The notes under the pieces: model-generated
The model's input: the letters and a program-made list of their open reading frames with translations, nothing else
Databases searched by the model: none
Told to the model about the DNA's origin: nothing
Position numbers and translations under genes: made by a program
NCBI RefSeq assembly: GCF_946481145.1
Contig: NZ_CAMLMJ010000023.1
Span: forward strand, 1 to 64,000
Origin: an uncultured Sediminibacterium sp.
Lineage (GTDB): Bacteria; Bacteroidota; Bacteroidia; Chitinophagales; Chitinophagaceae
Reading direction: 5' to 3'
DNA length: 64,000 nucleotides
Part shown: piece by piece, positions 45,424-53,772 of the stretch
Position numbering within the stretch: position 1 is the first letter of the stretch
Layout of the letters: each line of letters opens with the position of its first letter

Positions 45424-46776
45424 ATGACTTTATTAGCAATTGACTGGGGTAGTGTGGCAGTTAAAGCCGGACAATTTATTCTATCTTTTTCCATTTTAGT
45501 GATCTTGCATGAACTGGGGCATTTTTTACCGGCGCGTTGGTTTAAATGCCGTGTAGAAAAATTCTACCTGTTTTTCAACCCATGGTTCAGTCTATGGAAG
45601 AAAAAAAAGGGAGAAACTGAATATGGCCTGGGTTGGGTACCATTCGGTGGCTATGTGAAAATAGCTGGTATGATTGATGAAAGCATGGATAAAGAGCAGA
45701 TGAAACTGCCCCCACAACCATGGGAGTTTCGTGCTAAACCAGCCTGGCAAAGACTAATTATCATGATTGGCGGTGTAGTAGTAAATGTGCTACTGGCTAT
45801 TGTTATTTTTATAGGCATCACCTGGGTTTGGGGTGAAGAATACCTGCCGGTAAAAAACCTTAAATATGGTGTTCATGCCGACTCTCTCGCTAAATCAATT
45901 GGCGTACAGGATGGAGACCTGATTACGGGCATCAATGGTAAGCCTCTCGAAAACTTTTCTGCGCTTGAATCTGAAATCATGTTTAAAGAGGCCGCAACGA
46001 TCGAAGTACAACGCAATGGTACAGAGGTAGCATTGAAAGTTCCCGGGGATTTCACCAAGAAAATGGTGAAAAACAGAAAACTGGGAAGCATGATTTTACC
46101 TCGTTATCCTGCAATTGTTGATAGCGTTTCAGCAAAAGATGCAGTTTTCAGATCCGGAAAATTACAAAAAGGAGACACCCTTGTAGCGTTTAATGGAGAA
46201 CCAATCACTTATTACCACGAATACCAACAACTGGCAAAAAATTATGCAGATTCAATCATCACATTATCTGTATTGCGTGGAGCTGATACTGTTCAGGTAA
46301 GACTTTTACTAAATGAAAAAGGGAAAGCTGGTTTTTGGGCAGTATCGCCTTTGAAAATATTTGGAACTGTTGAAAAAGAATATACGCTGGCACAAGCTAT
46401 ACCGGAAGGATTTAACCGTTGCTGGGAAGCGTTAGACAGGTATATGACTGGTCTTAAACAGTTGTTTACCGGAAAACAAGACGTAAATGATTCACTCGGT
46501 AGTGTAATCAGCATTGGGAATACTTTCCCAGGCGAATGGGACTGGCAGCGTTTCTGGACACTAACCGGTATCTTTTCAATTGTATTAGCATTCATGAATA
46601 TTCTCCCCATACCTGCACTTGATGGAGGACATGCGCTATTTACCCTTATTGAAATGATCACTGGCAGAAAACCTGGCGATAAATTCATGGAGTATGCCCA
46701 AATGGTGGGAATGGTGCTGTTGTTGGGCTTGATGGCGTATGCATTGGGGCTGGATTTCTGGAGATTGTTTAAATAA
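45424..46776 (+). CDS. rseP: RIP metalloprotease, site-2 protease family
   Basis: A 450-aa integral-membrane zinc protease. The active site HELGH is at residues 29-33 in the first TM helix. Two PDZ-like domains lie between TM helices (for example VQDGDLITGINGKPLENF and LQKGDTLVAFNGEPITYY). The third catalytic motif is NILPIPALDGGHALF (Asp about 400). It cleaves anti-sigma factors and other membrane proteins within the bilayer. It is downstream of dxr, followed by a strong terminator. Confidence 0.95.
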   Translation: MTLLAIDWGSVAVKAGQFILSFSILVILHELGHFLPARWFKCRVEKFYLFFNPWFSLWKKKKGETEYGLGWVPFGGYVKIAGMIDESMDKEQMKLPPQPWEFRAKPAWQRLIIMIGGVVVNVLLAIVIFIGITWVWGEEYLPVKNLKYGVHADSLAKSIGVQDGDLITGINGKPLENFSALESEIMFKEAATIEVQRNGTEVALKVPGDFTKKMVKNRKLGSMILPRYPAIVDSVSAKDAVFRSGKLQKGDTLVAFNGEPITYYHEYQQLAKNYADSIITLSVLRGADTVQVRLLLNEKGKAGFWAVSPLKIFGTVEKEYTLAQAIPEGFNRCWEALDRYMTGLKQLFTGKQDVNDSLGSVISIGNTFPGEWDWQRFWTLTGIFSIVLAFMNILPIPALDGGHALFTLIEMITGRKPGDKFMEYAQMVGMVLLLGLMAYALGLDFWRLFK

Positions 46777-46792
46777 TAAATCTATACAGACG

Positions 46793-46828
46793 AAAATGCC
46801 CGGTGGTAAATACCATCGGGCATTTTTA
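46793..46828 (+). terminator. Terminator of dxr-rseP
   Basis: A 16-bp stem (46793-46808/46811-46826, one G-U pair) with a 2-nt loop is followed by T residues, 17 bp after the rseP stop. Confidence 0.85.
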
Positions 46829-46913
46829 TTTTATCATTTGCCAGGCCACTTTTTCTAATATTCTAAACATGAAACTTCGGGTAATCAGTGAAGTAATAAA
46901 ATGAACATGCATG

Positions 46914-46976
46914 GACGGAATACGGATTTTCAGGATCTGTCATGATCTATCATAAGCATCATGAAAATCTGCGTTA
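46914..46976. repeat. Degenerate hairpin module, copy F
   Basis: A diverged fragment of the interspersed repeat. ACGGATTTTCAGGAT, a TCATGAT centre, and ATCATGAAAATCTGCGTT match the hairpin module of copies C, D and E. The heptad-type end sequences were not found. It lies between rseP and the convergent 388-aa gene. Confidence 0.5.
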
Positions 46977-47023
46977 AATAATTCTTATAGATGAAACGCT
47001 CAGTGGTAAATATTTGCATCAAT

Positions 47024-48190
47024 TTACCTGTTTAATCTTCTTCTTTTATGCCATGCGATGTTCTCAAGTAACAAAAGATAATTAAAACCGGGACAGCTAT
47101 AATAGAATGTTGCTGCATTCAGATTGGTCAGTGTCTTTTTCCAAAAGTCTGGAAATATGGTTGCGATATTGGCGGTAAAAAAGCTGAAACGTTCATCTTC
47201 CATCAGGCTAATCAAATCAGTATTTTCATATTGCGTTATCATTGGAGGAACTACATTCCAGCGCAGAAGAGCTGTACTAAGTATAATTTTATCTAAAAAA
47301 GTAGGAGCTGTGTTCAGAGCTTCTAAAGCTTCTTCGATTAATTGAGGTTTTAATTTTTCTAAAGTAGGGATATGTTTTAAAGCCATCAACCTTGAAACAT
47401 TGTACAAAATGTTTGGTACGGTGCCATAATGCGGGGAAACAAAACTGGCATAACTGAGATGTCTTTTCTTCTTAATAATGTCTTCAATTAAAAAAAGGCT
47501 TGCAGAATCAGCGCTAGTCCAGGGTAGGTTATAGTATTGAACGAAATACAAAATATTTGAGAATACGCTTATGTCAAAATCAACCGGCATTTTTTTGCCA
47601 AACCATGTTGAATATGCACGAATCTGGCGGTATTCGGGAAACGTATTAACTATAGTGCTATACTTTTTATTAGTAAATCCTTGCATCAATTGATGTACTT
47701 GTCTGGCAACCGAATCTGCACTGCGCTCTGCCATCAGCAGGATGACAGTGTCATCTAAATCATCTGGCAGGGCTCTTTTTTTATTGGCAAGATTTAGCCA
47801 CCCCCCATAAGTGAAAATCCTTGGGGTATCAGTTGGCCAGAAATTATAGGTGTTATTATTGGTTTTCCTGTTTTTAAATTTTGGATAAGCTGTATACGTC
47901 TGTTGAATAATTTTATCGGCTAATTTTTGTTGCGCTGGGGAGAATTCAACTTTAATATCATCAAGGGTAAATGCAATCAATCCGGTAAAAAAGGGATTGA
48001 TATCAGCCTTTAATCTGTGCTTGTTTAATGCATACATCCGGTAAGATGGGAAACTTCCTTTTGGAAATATACCATCTTCTTTTGTTTGTAATATATCCAG
48101 TCGTTGTAATAGTCTGGATATAATAAGGCTGTCATTTGCCATCAAACCCGAGCCAGTCAGTAAACATAAAAGTAATAATGACAATTTCAT
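47024..48190 (-). CDS. Exported hypothetical protein, possible alpha/alpha toroid
   Basis: A 388-aa protein with a signal peptide MKLSLLLLCLLTGSGLMA. The mature part is helical with several aromatic and acidic motifs. Its most striking one is PDDLDDTVILLMAERSADS near residue 140, reminiscent of Asp-rich motifs in terpenoid cyclase-type (alpha/alpha)6 toroids, and is followed by TWFGKKMPVDFDISVFSN and YASFVSPHYGTVPNILYNVSRL. No catalytic assignment is possible. It is likely periplasmic. It stands between the rseP terminator and the tmRNA gene, with the same orientation as tmRNA. Confidence 0.6.
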   Translation of the reverse strand: MKLSLLLLCLLTGSGLMANDSLIISRLLQRLDILQTKEDGIFPKGSFPSYRMYALNKHRLKADINPFFTGLIAFTLDDIKVEFSPAQQKLADKIIQQTYTAYPKFKNRKTNNNTYNFWPTDTPRIFTYGGWLNLANKKRALPDDLDDTVILLMAERSADSVARQVHQLMQGFTNKKYSTIVNTFPEYRQIRAYSTWFGKKMPVDFDISVFSNILYFVQYYNLPWTSADSASLFLIEDIIKKKRHLSYASFVSPHYGTVPNILYNVSRLMALKHIPTLEKLKPQLIEEALEALNTAPTFLDKIILSTALLRWNVVPPMITQYENTDLISLMEDERFSFFTANIATIFPDFWKKTLTNLNAATFYYSCPGFNYLLLLENIAWHKRRRLNR

Positions 48191-48281
48191 GAGTGGTAAA
48201 AATACAATGTTTTACACCTTTATGTTTTTTAGCTCATTGAATTCTGTCTAACTGAGGCATCATACACTCAATGTTATCCAT

Positions 48282-48315
48282 AAAAAAACAGGAAATCTCT
48301 AGTATTTCCTGTTTT
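48282..48315 (-). terminator. Terminator of the tmRNA gene
   Basis: A perfect 12-bp stem (48285-48296/48304-48315) with a 7-nt loop, directly adjacent to the tmRNA 3' end and followed on the minus strand by seven T (48282-48288 are A on the plus strand). Confidence 0.85.
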
Positions 48316-48316
48316 G

Positions 48317-48686
48317 TGGAGTCGAGGGGAGTCGAACCCCTGTCCAAACATCGCTACCATTAGCTTTCTACATGCTTATTTCATGATTATTTGTCGGTAT
48401 ACTGCCGGACATGAACAAACCAACAATACACTTAGCTGGATGGTCTTAAGCAACAGTCACAGCCTTCTGTTGCAGCAACCTGTGTTTATTTTGAGTCGGC
48501 GGCGGCACCTGGTAACAGATCAACCTGTGCGGCGGCCCAAATGACTATCTAATCACTGATTAGGCAGCCATGGCATACTGTGTATTGCCATTTGAAGTTT
48601 GAATATTCAGATTTAAGTGCTAATTATCCAACGCACTGCATGCTTACACCAACCGTACCATATGCTGTCAAAACCAGTACGACCCC
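48317..48686 (-). ncRNA. ssrA: Transfer-messenger RNA (tmRNA)
   Basis: A 370-nt RNA on the minus strand. The tRNA-like acceptor stem is GGGGTCG at the 5' end (48686 down to 48680) paired with CGACTCC at the 3' end, followed by A73; the T arm (GGGGTTCGACTCCCC, before the acceptor) is clear. The mRNA-like part encodes the tag GNTQYAMAA at 48560-48589 with stop TAA. The encoded 3' end continues CAA rather than CCA, so the CCA would have to be added by nucleotidyltransferase. It rescues stalled ribosomes with SmpB. A terminator follows at once. Confidence 0.95.
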
Positions 48687-48732
48687 GGTAAGTTTGCAAA
48701 GGTATGAATATTCGAGGATTACCGTAGGGAAA

Positions 48733-49020
48733 AGAGCTTCGAGCTTATAGCCTCTAGCTGCTAGCCTTGATTGGTGCTTATTTTAGGCTTTCAGCTATTG
48801 ATGGAATAAATGAAGGGGGGATAATTTATAATGAGCTGGTTAAATAAATTATTTGATTGCTGTTATTGCACTTCCTGTTATTAAAAGAACGCAGATCTTC
48901 ATGATTTTCAAGATTTACATGATATATCTTGAAAATCATGAAGATCTGTGGCCCACCATAGACACCCCTAAAGATCGTCGTCAAATTTTCCCGGACAATA
49001 CTGACCACTAGCTTCTGGCT
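48733..49020 (+). repeat. MITE-like interspersed repeat, copy C with hairpin
   Basis: The largest copy, just past the 5' end of tmRNA. The left end AGAGCTTCGAGCTTATAGCC and following CTAGCTGCTAGCCTTGATTG match copies B and D. The hairpin module has a perfect 23-bp stem (48892-48914/48926-48948). The right end carries CCACTAGCTTCTGGC. It has no ORF with family support. Confidence 0.7.
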
Positions 49021-49141
49021 TTTTTTATCATGAACTGAACCTTTCATTAGCTTAAGTTCTACAATTAAATACTCCTTTTGAGCAGGGATATCATAAAAAA
49101 TCGCATGCCCTCTTATATATTCCAGTCAAAGCTGATAGTCT

Positions 49142-49192
49142 GCAATACGCACCAATCAAGGCTAGCAGCTAGAAGCGAGAAGCCAGCAGCCC
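49142..49192 (-). repeat. MITE-like interspersed repeat, copy G (fragment, inverted)
   Basis: Only one end is left. The reverse complement reads GGCTGCTGGCTTCTCGCTTC followed by TAGCTGCTAGCCTTGATTGG and TGC, matching the left end of copies B-D. With copy C it forms a convergent pair about 120 bp apart. Confidence 0.55.
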
Positions 49193-49250
49193 ATAGTTTT
49201 ATACCGATTTCGACAATGAGTCCATTAAACTTATGATAAATCCATCCATC

Positions 49251-49272
49251 TAATGCTGTTATCACAGCATTA
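49251..49272. other. Small hairpin upstream of the ApbE-DUF2271 gene
   Basis: TAATGCTGT (49251-49259) and ACAGCATTA (49264-49272) pair over 9 bp with a 4-nt loop, about 150 bp before the gene start. It might be regulatory, but only the symmetry supports it. The rest of the spacer (49021-49425) holds copy G and nothing else recognised. Confidence 0.3.
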
Positions 49273-49425
49273 GCGCGAAATAGTACTTGGTCGTTATTTA
49301 CGCCTTTTTTACCGATCTGGTAAATGGTTCAGCGTGAATGATTTTACTTTTAACCGCTTATTCCAGCCTTCTTGCATGCCTAATTTTAAATTAACTTTTA
49401 AATAGTCTACAAACATTTGTACTTC

Positions 49426-50946
49426 ATGAAAACATCCGGACGTATCAGTTGCCTCTTACTGCTGTTAGCTTTTTTCTCCAGCGCTACCCCTAAAAAAACA
49501 AAACCCGCCAAAATCTTTATCGCCGATTATGAGAATGTACTGGGTACTTCTATGGAGATAAAAATTGTTGCCGATCAGGAACAATTTGCCAACAAAGCAG
49601 AGCAGGCAGCATTAAACGAAATTGACAGGCTCAATAAAATATTAAGTGGCTACGACGCAAACAGTGAATTCAGCAAATGGGTAAGTACTACTAATACAGC
49701 CACTCCGGTTTCGGCTGAATTATTTGAAGTGCTCGGTCTCTTTGAGCAATGGCGTACCAGAACCAATGGCGCACTTGATGCCTCTGCAGAAGCTATAGGT
49801 AAGCTTTGGAAAACCACTGCAAAAGAAAACCGAAAGCCCAATGAAGCAGAAATAGCAGCAGTTTTAAACATAGTTCGTCAACAGCACTATTCATTAAATG
49901 AAACAAATAAAACCGCAACCCATAAAACCAATGCGGCGCTTATGTTGAATTCATTTGCGAAAAGTTATATCCTTCAAAAAGCCGCAGATGCAGCACTTGC
50001 TGTTGCAGGTGTACATGGAGTAGTGGTAAATATTGGAGGCGATATACTGGTAAAAGGTACACATACCGAACAGGTACTTGTAGCAAACCCGAAAGCAGAT
50101 GCAGAGAATGATCTTCCTATCGCACAACTTGAAGTTGCCAATAAAACCATCGCCACCAGCGGTAACTACAGAAGGGGTAATATGATTGAAGGTAAATGGT
50201 ATTCCCATATTGTTGATCCCAGAACCGGCTTCCCTACCAGCGAAGTAATCAGCGCTACCGTAATTGCAGATAATGCCACCGATGCCGGAGCACTGGCAAC
50301 TGCTTTAAATGTGTTGAGTCCGGCAGAAAGCGAAAAACTCGTAGCAACTGTGCCCGGGGCAGCATACATGCTCATTACTGCAGATGGAAAGCGCATTGAA
50401 AGCAAAGGCTGGAACGCAAGCATGCCATTTAATAAAACAGCCCCGGCACCGGTATCTAACAACTTTGCAGATAAACAATGGAACGATAAATACGAACTAG
50501 CCATCAACCTTGAATTAGCAACCATTGAAGGAACACGTATAAGAAGGCCATTTGTGGCTATCTGGGTAACAGATGCAGATAAAAAACCTGTTCGTTTACT
50601 TGCGCTATGGTATAATAAACCGAAATGGCTCAATGATATGCGTACCTGGTATGCAACTTATTATGATCAGTTTTCTGCAGGTCCTAATAACATCAGCTCA
50701 ACAAGTAGTGCCACAAGAACTCCCGGTAAATACACCATTAAATGGGATGGGAAAGATGATAAAGGCAATCTGGTGAGCCAGGGTACATATACCATTCATA
50801 TTGAAGCAGCAAGAGAACACGGCACTTACCAGTTGATGCGACAGGAAATAAAAATTGCGACAAAAGCACAACATATTGATATCCCCGGAAACCTGGAAGT
50901 AAGCTCAGCATCATTGGATTTTCAAAAGAAAGCGAATGGAAATTAA
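49426..50946 (+). CDS. ApbE-type FMN transferase fused to a DUF2271 domain
   Basis: A 506-aa exported protein with signal peptide (MKTSGRISCLLLLLAFFSSA). The ApbE flavin-transferase part (about 30-325) has the family C-terminal motif SGNYRRGNMIEGKWYSHIVD followed by PRTGFP, then DATDAGALATAL-like NATDAGALATALN, and VVVNIGGDILVKG. The usual AKG of the FAD/Mg-binding helix reads AKS (LMLNSFAKSYIL). The C-terminal DUF2271 part (about 345-500) has RTPGKYTIKWDGKDDKGNLV and TYTIHIEAAREHG. ApbE attaches FMN covalently to Thr in target redox proteins; here a partner may be the next gene. Start taken at ATG 49426; a TTG at 49417 is in frame. Confidence 0.85.
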   Translation: MKTSGRISCLLLLLAFFSSATPKKTKPAKIFIADYENVLGTSMEIKIVADQEQFANKAEQAALNEIDRLNKILSGYDANSEFSKWVSTTNTATPVSAELFEVLGLFEQWRTRTNGALDASAEAIGKLWKTTAKENRKPNEAEIAAVLNIVRQQHYSLNETNKTATHKTNAALMLNSFAKSYILQKAADAALAVAGVHGVVVNIGGDILVKGTHTEQVLVANPKADAENDLPIAQLEVANKTIATSGNYRRGNMIEGKWYSHIVDPRTGFPTSEVISATVIADNATDAGALATALNVLSPAESEKLVATVPGAAYMLITADGKRIESKGWNASMPFNKTAPAPVSNNFADKQWNDKYELAINLELATIEGTRIRRPFVAIWVTDADKKPVRLLALWYNKPKWLNDMRTWYATYYDQFSAGPNNISSTSSATRTPGKYTIKWDGKDDKGNLVSQGTYTIHIEAAREHGTYQLMRQEIKIATKAQHIDIPGNLEVSSASLDFQKKANGN

Positions 50947-51583
50947 GCAGACCGCTACAAAGGACAAAAAAGCCGGAGCTAAACAATCTGAGTGGAAAAA
51001 ATTAACAGCCAGGTATTCTCGTTGGTTACATATTTACCTGTCGATGTTCAGTTTTGTAATCGTGCTTTTCTTTTCTGTTACCGGAATCACCTTAAACCAT
51101 CTCGAATGGTTCGATGAATCTGTTGAACGTGAAAATAAAGTACAAGGTACTATTCCTGCCAGTTGGGTTAATATGTCTGATACTGCTCTAATTAAAAAAA
51201 TGGAAGTAGTTGAGTTGCTGCGAAAACAATATGGTATCAAGGGATATGTAAGTGATTTTATGATCCAGGACGACCAATGCATGGTTTCCTTTCGTGGACC
51301 AGGATATAGCGCCGATGCATTTATAAACAGGGAAGACGGTGCCATGCAATTAACAGAGATGAAACTCGGGGTTATCGCATTGTTCAACGACCTTCATAAG
51401 GGACGCGACAGCGGAAATGCCTGGAAATGGGTTATTGACCTATCGGCAGCATTCCTGATCATTGTTTCATTGAGTGGGTTGGTGATGCTGTTCTTCTTAA
51501 AGAAAAAACGGGTAAATGGGTTATTGATCGCTTTAATAGGCGGACTTATTTGTTACCTGATTTATAAAATCTGGATACCATAG
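50936..51583 (+). CDS. PepSY-associated TM helix protein
   Basis: A 215-aa inner-membrane protein. A basic cytoplasmic N-terminus is followed by TM1 (about 35-55, IYLSMFSFVIVLFFSVTGITL) with the family start RYSRWLHIYLS. A periplasmic region with one PepSY-like block (AFINREDGAMQLTEMKLGVIALFNDLHKGRD, shown here only by the edges AFINREDG and LHKGRD) precedes TM2 and TM3 at the C-terminus (FLIIVSLSGLVMLFFLKKK and ALIGGLICYLIYKIW). It overlaps the ApbE-DUF2271 gene by 11 bp, so it is cotranscribed and translationally coupled. A role in membrane flavoprotein or ferric-reductase electron transfer is inferred from this context. Confidence 0.85.
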   Translation: MEIKQTATKDKKAGAKQSEWKKLTARYSRWLHIYLSMFSFVIVLFFSVTGITLNHLEWFDESVERENKVQGTIPASWVNMSDTALIKKMEVVELLRKQYGIKGYVSDFMIQDDQCMVSFRGPGYSADAFINREDGAMQLTEMKLGVIALFNDLHKGRDSGNAWKWVIDLSAAFLIIVSLSGLVMLFFLKKKRVNGLLIALIGGLICYLIYKIWIP

Positions 51584-51597
51584 CGTATCAAATGAGT

Positions 51598-51643
51598 ATA
51601 AAAAGTAAAAGGGATACTGAACAGTATCCCTTTTACTTTTTAT
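51598..51643. terminator. Bidirectional terminator, 21-bp stem
   Basis: The arms 51598-51618 and 51623-51643 are exact inverted complements with a 4-nt loop. A/T-rich ends give U-tracts in both directions, serving the PepSY gene and the convergent bactofilin gene. Confidence 0.85.
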
Positions 51644-51659
51644 GATGAACTGAGATCTG

Positions 51660-52262
51660 TTAAGACTCAGTTTCAGGAGTGTCGTCGCTTTCAGGTGCAG
51701 CCGTTGTTCCCGGATTAGGGGCTACATAAATCGTCTGGTGGTAAAATTTATTGGAAGGCTTAACCAGGTTCATTTTCTCCTGGAAAATATTCAGGTAATT
51801 GTTGTCCTTATTATTCTTACCAAATACTTCTTTCAGGTGTGTAAACAAATCCATTGAACTACTTTCAAAAGCAGTAGCTTCCAGGCTAATCAGTTTAATA
51901 TTCGCATCAACGTATTGGTTCATTTCTGTATTGATAATGGTACAATGGATATTTCCTTTTAATACCGAATCCTTACAGAGATTAACCCTTAAACCATACA
52001 CAGATCCTTCAAACTCACCTTCCACTTTAATATCATTGCAGATGATAACACCGGTCATTACACCAGTAGGAGTGATATGAACAGTTTTCTTACTGTACAA
52101 TACACCACTGAAATTACCGTCCAGAATAATGTCATTCTCTGAATCAAGTATACCAGATACATTGGTTGATTTAGTAATCAACAATTGTTTGTCTTCCGGA
52201 AAAGACTGTGTGCCGAAACTTGCATTGGGATCATGCAATAATTGCTCCCTGAACTTGTTCAT
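51660..52262 (-). CDS. Bactofilin family cytoskeletal protein
   Basis: A 200-aa protein. The bactofilin beta-helix lies at about 30-130, seen as ILDSENDIILDGNFSGVLYS, repeated with VIICNDIKVEGEFEGSVYG and DSVLKGNIHCTIINTE. A C-terminal tail of about 70 aa is Pro/Thr-rich (APNPGTTAAPESDDTPETES). Bactofilins polymerise without nucleotides and place cell-wall or polar proteins. No TM or signal peptide, so cytoplasmic. A second bactofilin gene is encoded divergently 178 bp away. Confidence 0.85.
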   Translation of the reverse strand: MNKFREQLLHDPNASFGTQSFPEDKQLLITKSTNVSGILDSENDIILDGNFSGVLYSKKTVHITPTGVMTGVIICNDIKVEGEFEGSVYGLRVNLCKDSVLKGNIHCTIINTEMNQYVDANIKLISLEATAFESSSMDLFTHLKEVFGKNNKDNNYLNIFQEKMNLVKPSNKFYHQTIYVAPNPGTTAAPESDDTPETES

Positions 52263-52440
52263 GTGTTGGTTTTTTATAAACGTATAACAGACACAAAGCT
52301 AAGGCCTGTTGGCGGTTTGAAGGTCAAGATACAAATTATTATTTATTTGTAAACATTTAGGAATCGCGTTATAATCGAGGTAAAACCACATATTTTGGCT
52401 ATCTTAAACGTCCATTTCCTCATAAAACCAATCCAATCCC

Positions 52441-52905
52441 ATGTTTTTCCTTAAAAAAAACAAATCAGAGCCCATGCTGCCAGCCGTACAGGTTGTCTCG
52501 GGGGGCTTTTATTTTGGCATCATCAGAACCATTTCACCAATCAGGATAGAAGGCGATTTCAAAGGCATTATTTTTTGTAACAATAAGGTTATCGTAGACA
52601 GTAAAGCCACTGTTAGCGGTGATATCTTATGCCATGAAATAGTTGTTGGTGGACTTATTGAGGGAAATATAATCTGTAAAAACAAATGTCACCTGCAGGA
52701 AGAAGCTACCGTTAGTGGTGTTGTTCGGACAGCATTGTTTGAAAACGAAACAAACAGTTCTGTATCAGGCCCGGTTTACGTTAACAAGGAAAACAATAAT
52801 ATTGATATCGATGAGTATTATGATCTTTTCAATAAAAAAGAAAACCTCGAAAAAATTAAGAATGAATATTTCTCACTGCCGCAAAAATTAATCCTGATTA
52901 CCTGA
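52441..52905 (+). CDS. Bactofilin family cytoskeletal protein (divergent second copy)
   Basis: A 154-aa protein with the same repeat pattern as its neighbour: ISPIRIEGDFKGIIFCNNKV, IVDSKATVSGDILCHEIVVG and GLIEGNIICKNKCHLQEEAT. It has a short positively charged N-terminus (MFFLKKNKSEP). The gene is divergent from the other bactofilin, so the two may share a regulated spacer and co-assemble. The stop at 52905 is followed after 9 bp by the cupin gene start. Confidence 0.83.
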   Translation: MFFLKKNKSEPMLPAVQVVSGGFYFGIIRTISPIRIEGDFKGIIFCNNKVIVDSKATVSGDILCHEIVVGGLIEGNIICKNKCHLQEEATVSGVVRTALFENETNSSVSGPVYVNKENNNIDIDEYYDLFNKKENLEKIKNEYFSLPQKLILIT

Positions 52906-52914
52906 TCTTTGGAC

Positions 52915-53412
52915 ATGCATTTACCTGCGAAGCAACTAATTGAACAGTTTCAGCTTATACCGCATCCGGAAGGGGGGTATTATCGTGAAACATATAAATC
53001 TGATGAACATATTGAGCATAATGCCCTGCCGGATCGCTTCAAAGGCAGACGTGCTTTTTCTTCCGCAATCTATTTTTTATTAGAGAAAGCCAATTTCTCT
53101 GCTTTTCACCGGATACAGTCCGATGAATGCTGGCATTTTTATGCAGGGGATACTTTATTGGTTCATGTAATAACTCCGGAAGGTGAATTAACCACCGTTC
53201 AACTGGGAAACAGTCCTGGTACTACTTATCAATATGTGGTGCCGGCTGGTTATTGGTTTGCTTCTGAAACAGCACCGGGTGGAGAATATTCTTTTGTAGG
53301 ATGCACTGTGGCTCCTGCTTTTGACTTCGCTGATTTTGAAATGGCAGAAGCATCAAATCTGATAAAAATATTTCCGCAGCATAAAACCTTAATTAAGCGG
53401 TTGTGCAGATAA
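52915..53412 (+). CDS. Cupin protein, DUF985 family
   Basis: A 165-aa single-domain cupin. HPEGGYYRETYKSDEH (about residue 18) and FSAIYFLLEKANFSAFHRIQ-type segments match DUF985 (RmlC-like), with the likely metal- or substrate-binding site HRIQSDECWHFYAGDTLLVH (about 64-83). The function is unknown; a sugar epimerase/isomerase-like fold. I start at ATG 52915 (MHLPAKQLIEQF); a TTG two codons earlier (52909) is the only alternative, adjacent to the bactofilin stop. Confidence 0.85.
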   Translation: MHLPAKQLIEQFQLIPHPEGGYYRETYKSDEHIEHNALPDRFKGRRAFSSAIYFLLEKANFSAFHRIQSDECWHFYAGDTLLVHVITPEGELTTVQLGNSPGTTYQYVVPAGYWFASETAPGGEYSFVGCTVAPAFDFADFEMAEASNLIKIFPQHKTLIKRLCR

Positions 53413-53772
53413 TCAACCATTATGTTGGTAGATCCTGATAACCCAATAAGCCAATATGCATAACAAGAGAATCGTAACAATGGTTATTAAGGTCCATTGT
53501 TGGCTATTGAGTTGTCTCCTGCGTTTATTCCTGCGGCCTTTGGAAGTTTGTTTTTGCAATTGCAGGTTTAATTGTCTGGCATATTGATCTAACTTTCTTT
53601 TATCCTGAAAATCTTGTAAGCCTTCAACAGCATCATTGATAAATTCAGAATCGGCCATCCTTTTCTCAATGGCATAGCGCTCTTCTGCTGAAGTTTTACC
53701 CTCCAGATAGCGGAGCAGGTCTTCCTGCTTTAATCCATCATCATCCTGTAATATGTCTTTCAGGTCGCTCAT
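53413..53772 (-). CDS. Small membrane protein downstream of an ECF sigma factor, putative anti-sigma
   Basis: A 119-aa protein with one TM helix near the C-terminus (about 93-113, WTLITIVTILLLCILAYWVI). The cytoplasmic N-terminal part has QEDLLRYLEGKTSAEERYAI and DSEFINDAVEGLQDFQDKRK. The first block resembles the zinc-less anti-sigma N-terminus found in Bacteroidota. It overlaps the sigma-factor stop by 1 bp (TGATG). The pairing suggests an anti-sigma factor, but no large sensor domain is present. Not a FecR type. Confidence 0.65.
   Translation of the reverse strand: MSDLKDILQDDDGLKQEDLLRYLEGKTSAEERYAIEKRMADSEFINDAVEGLQDFQDKRKLDQYARQLNLQLQKQTSKGRRNKRRRQLNSQQWTLITIVTILLLCILAYWVIRIYQHNG

Noticed and set aside
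48314..48544. 76-aa plus-strand open frame
   Set aside because: It lies entirely inside the minus-strand tmRNA and its terminator region; the RNA gene has full structural support.
48826..49047. 73-aa minus-strand open frame
   Set aside because: It lies within repeat copy C including the hairpin arms; no protein features, and the other copies do not keep the frame.
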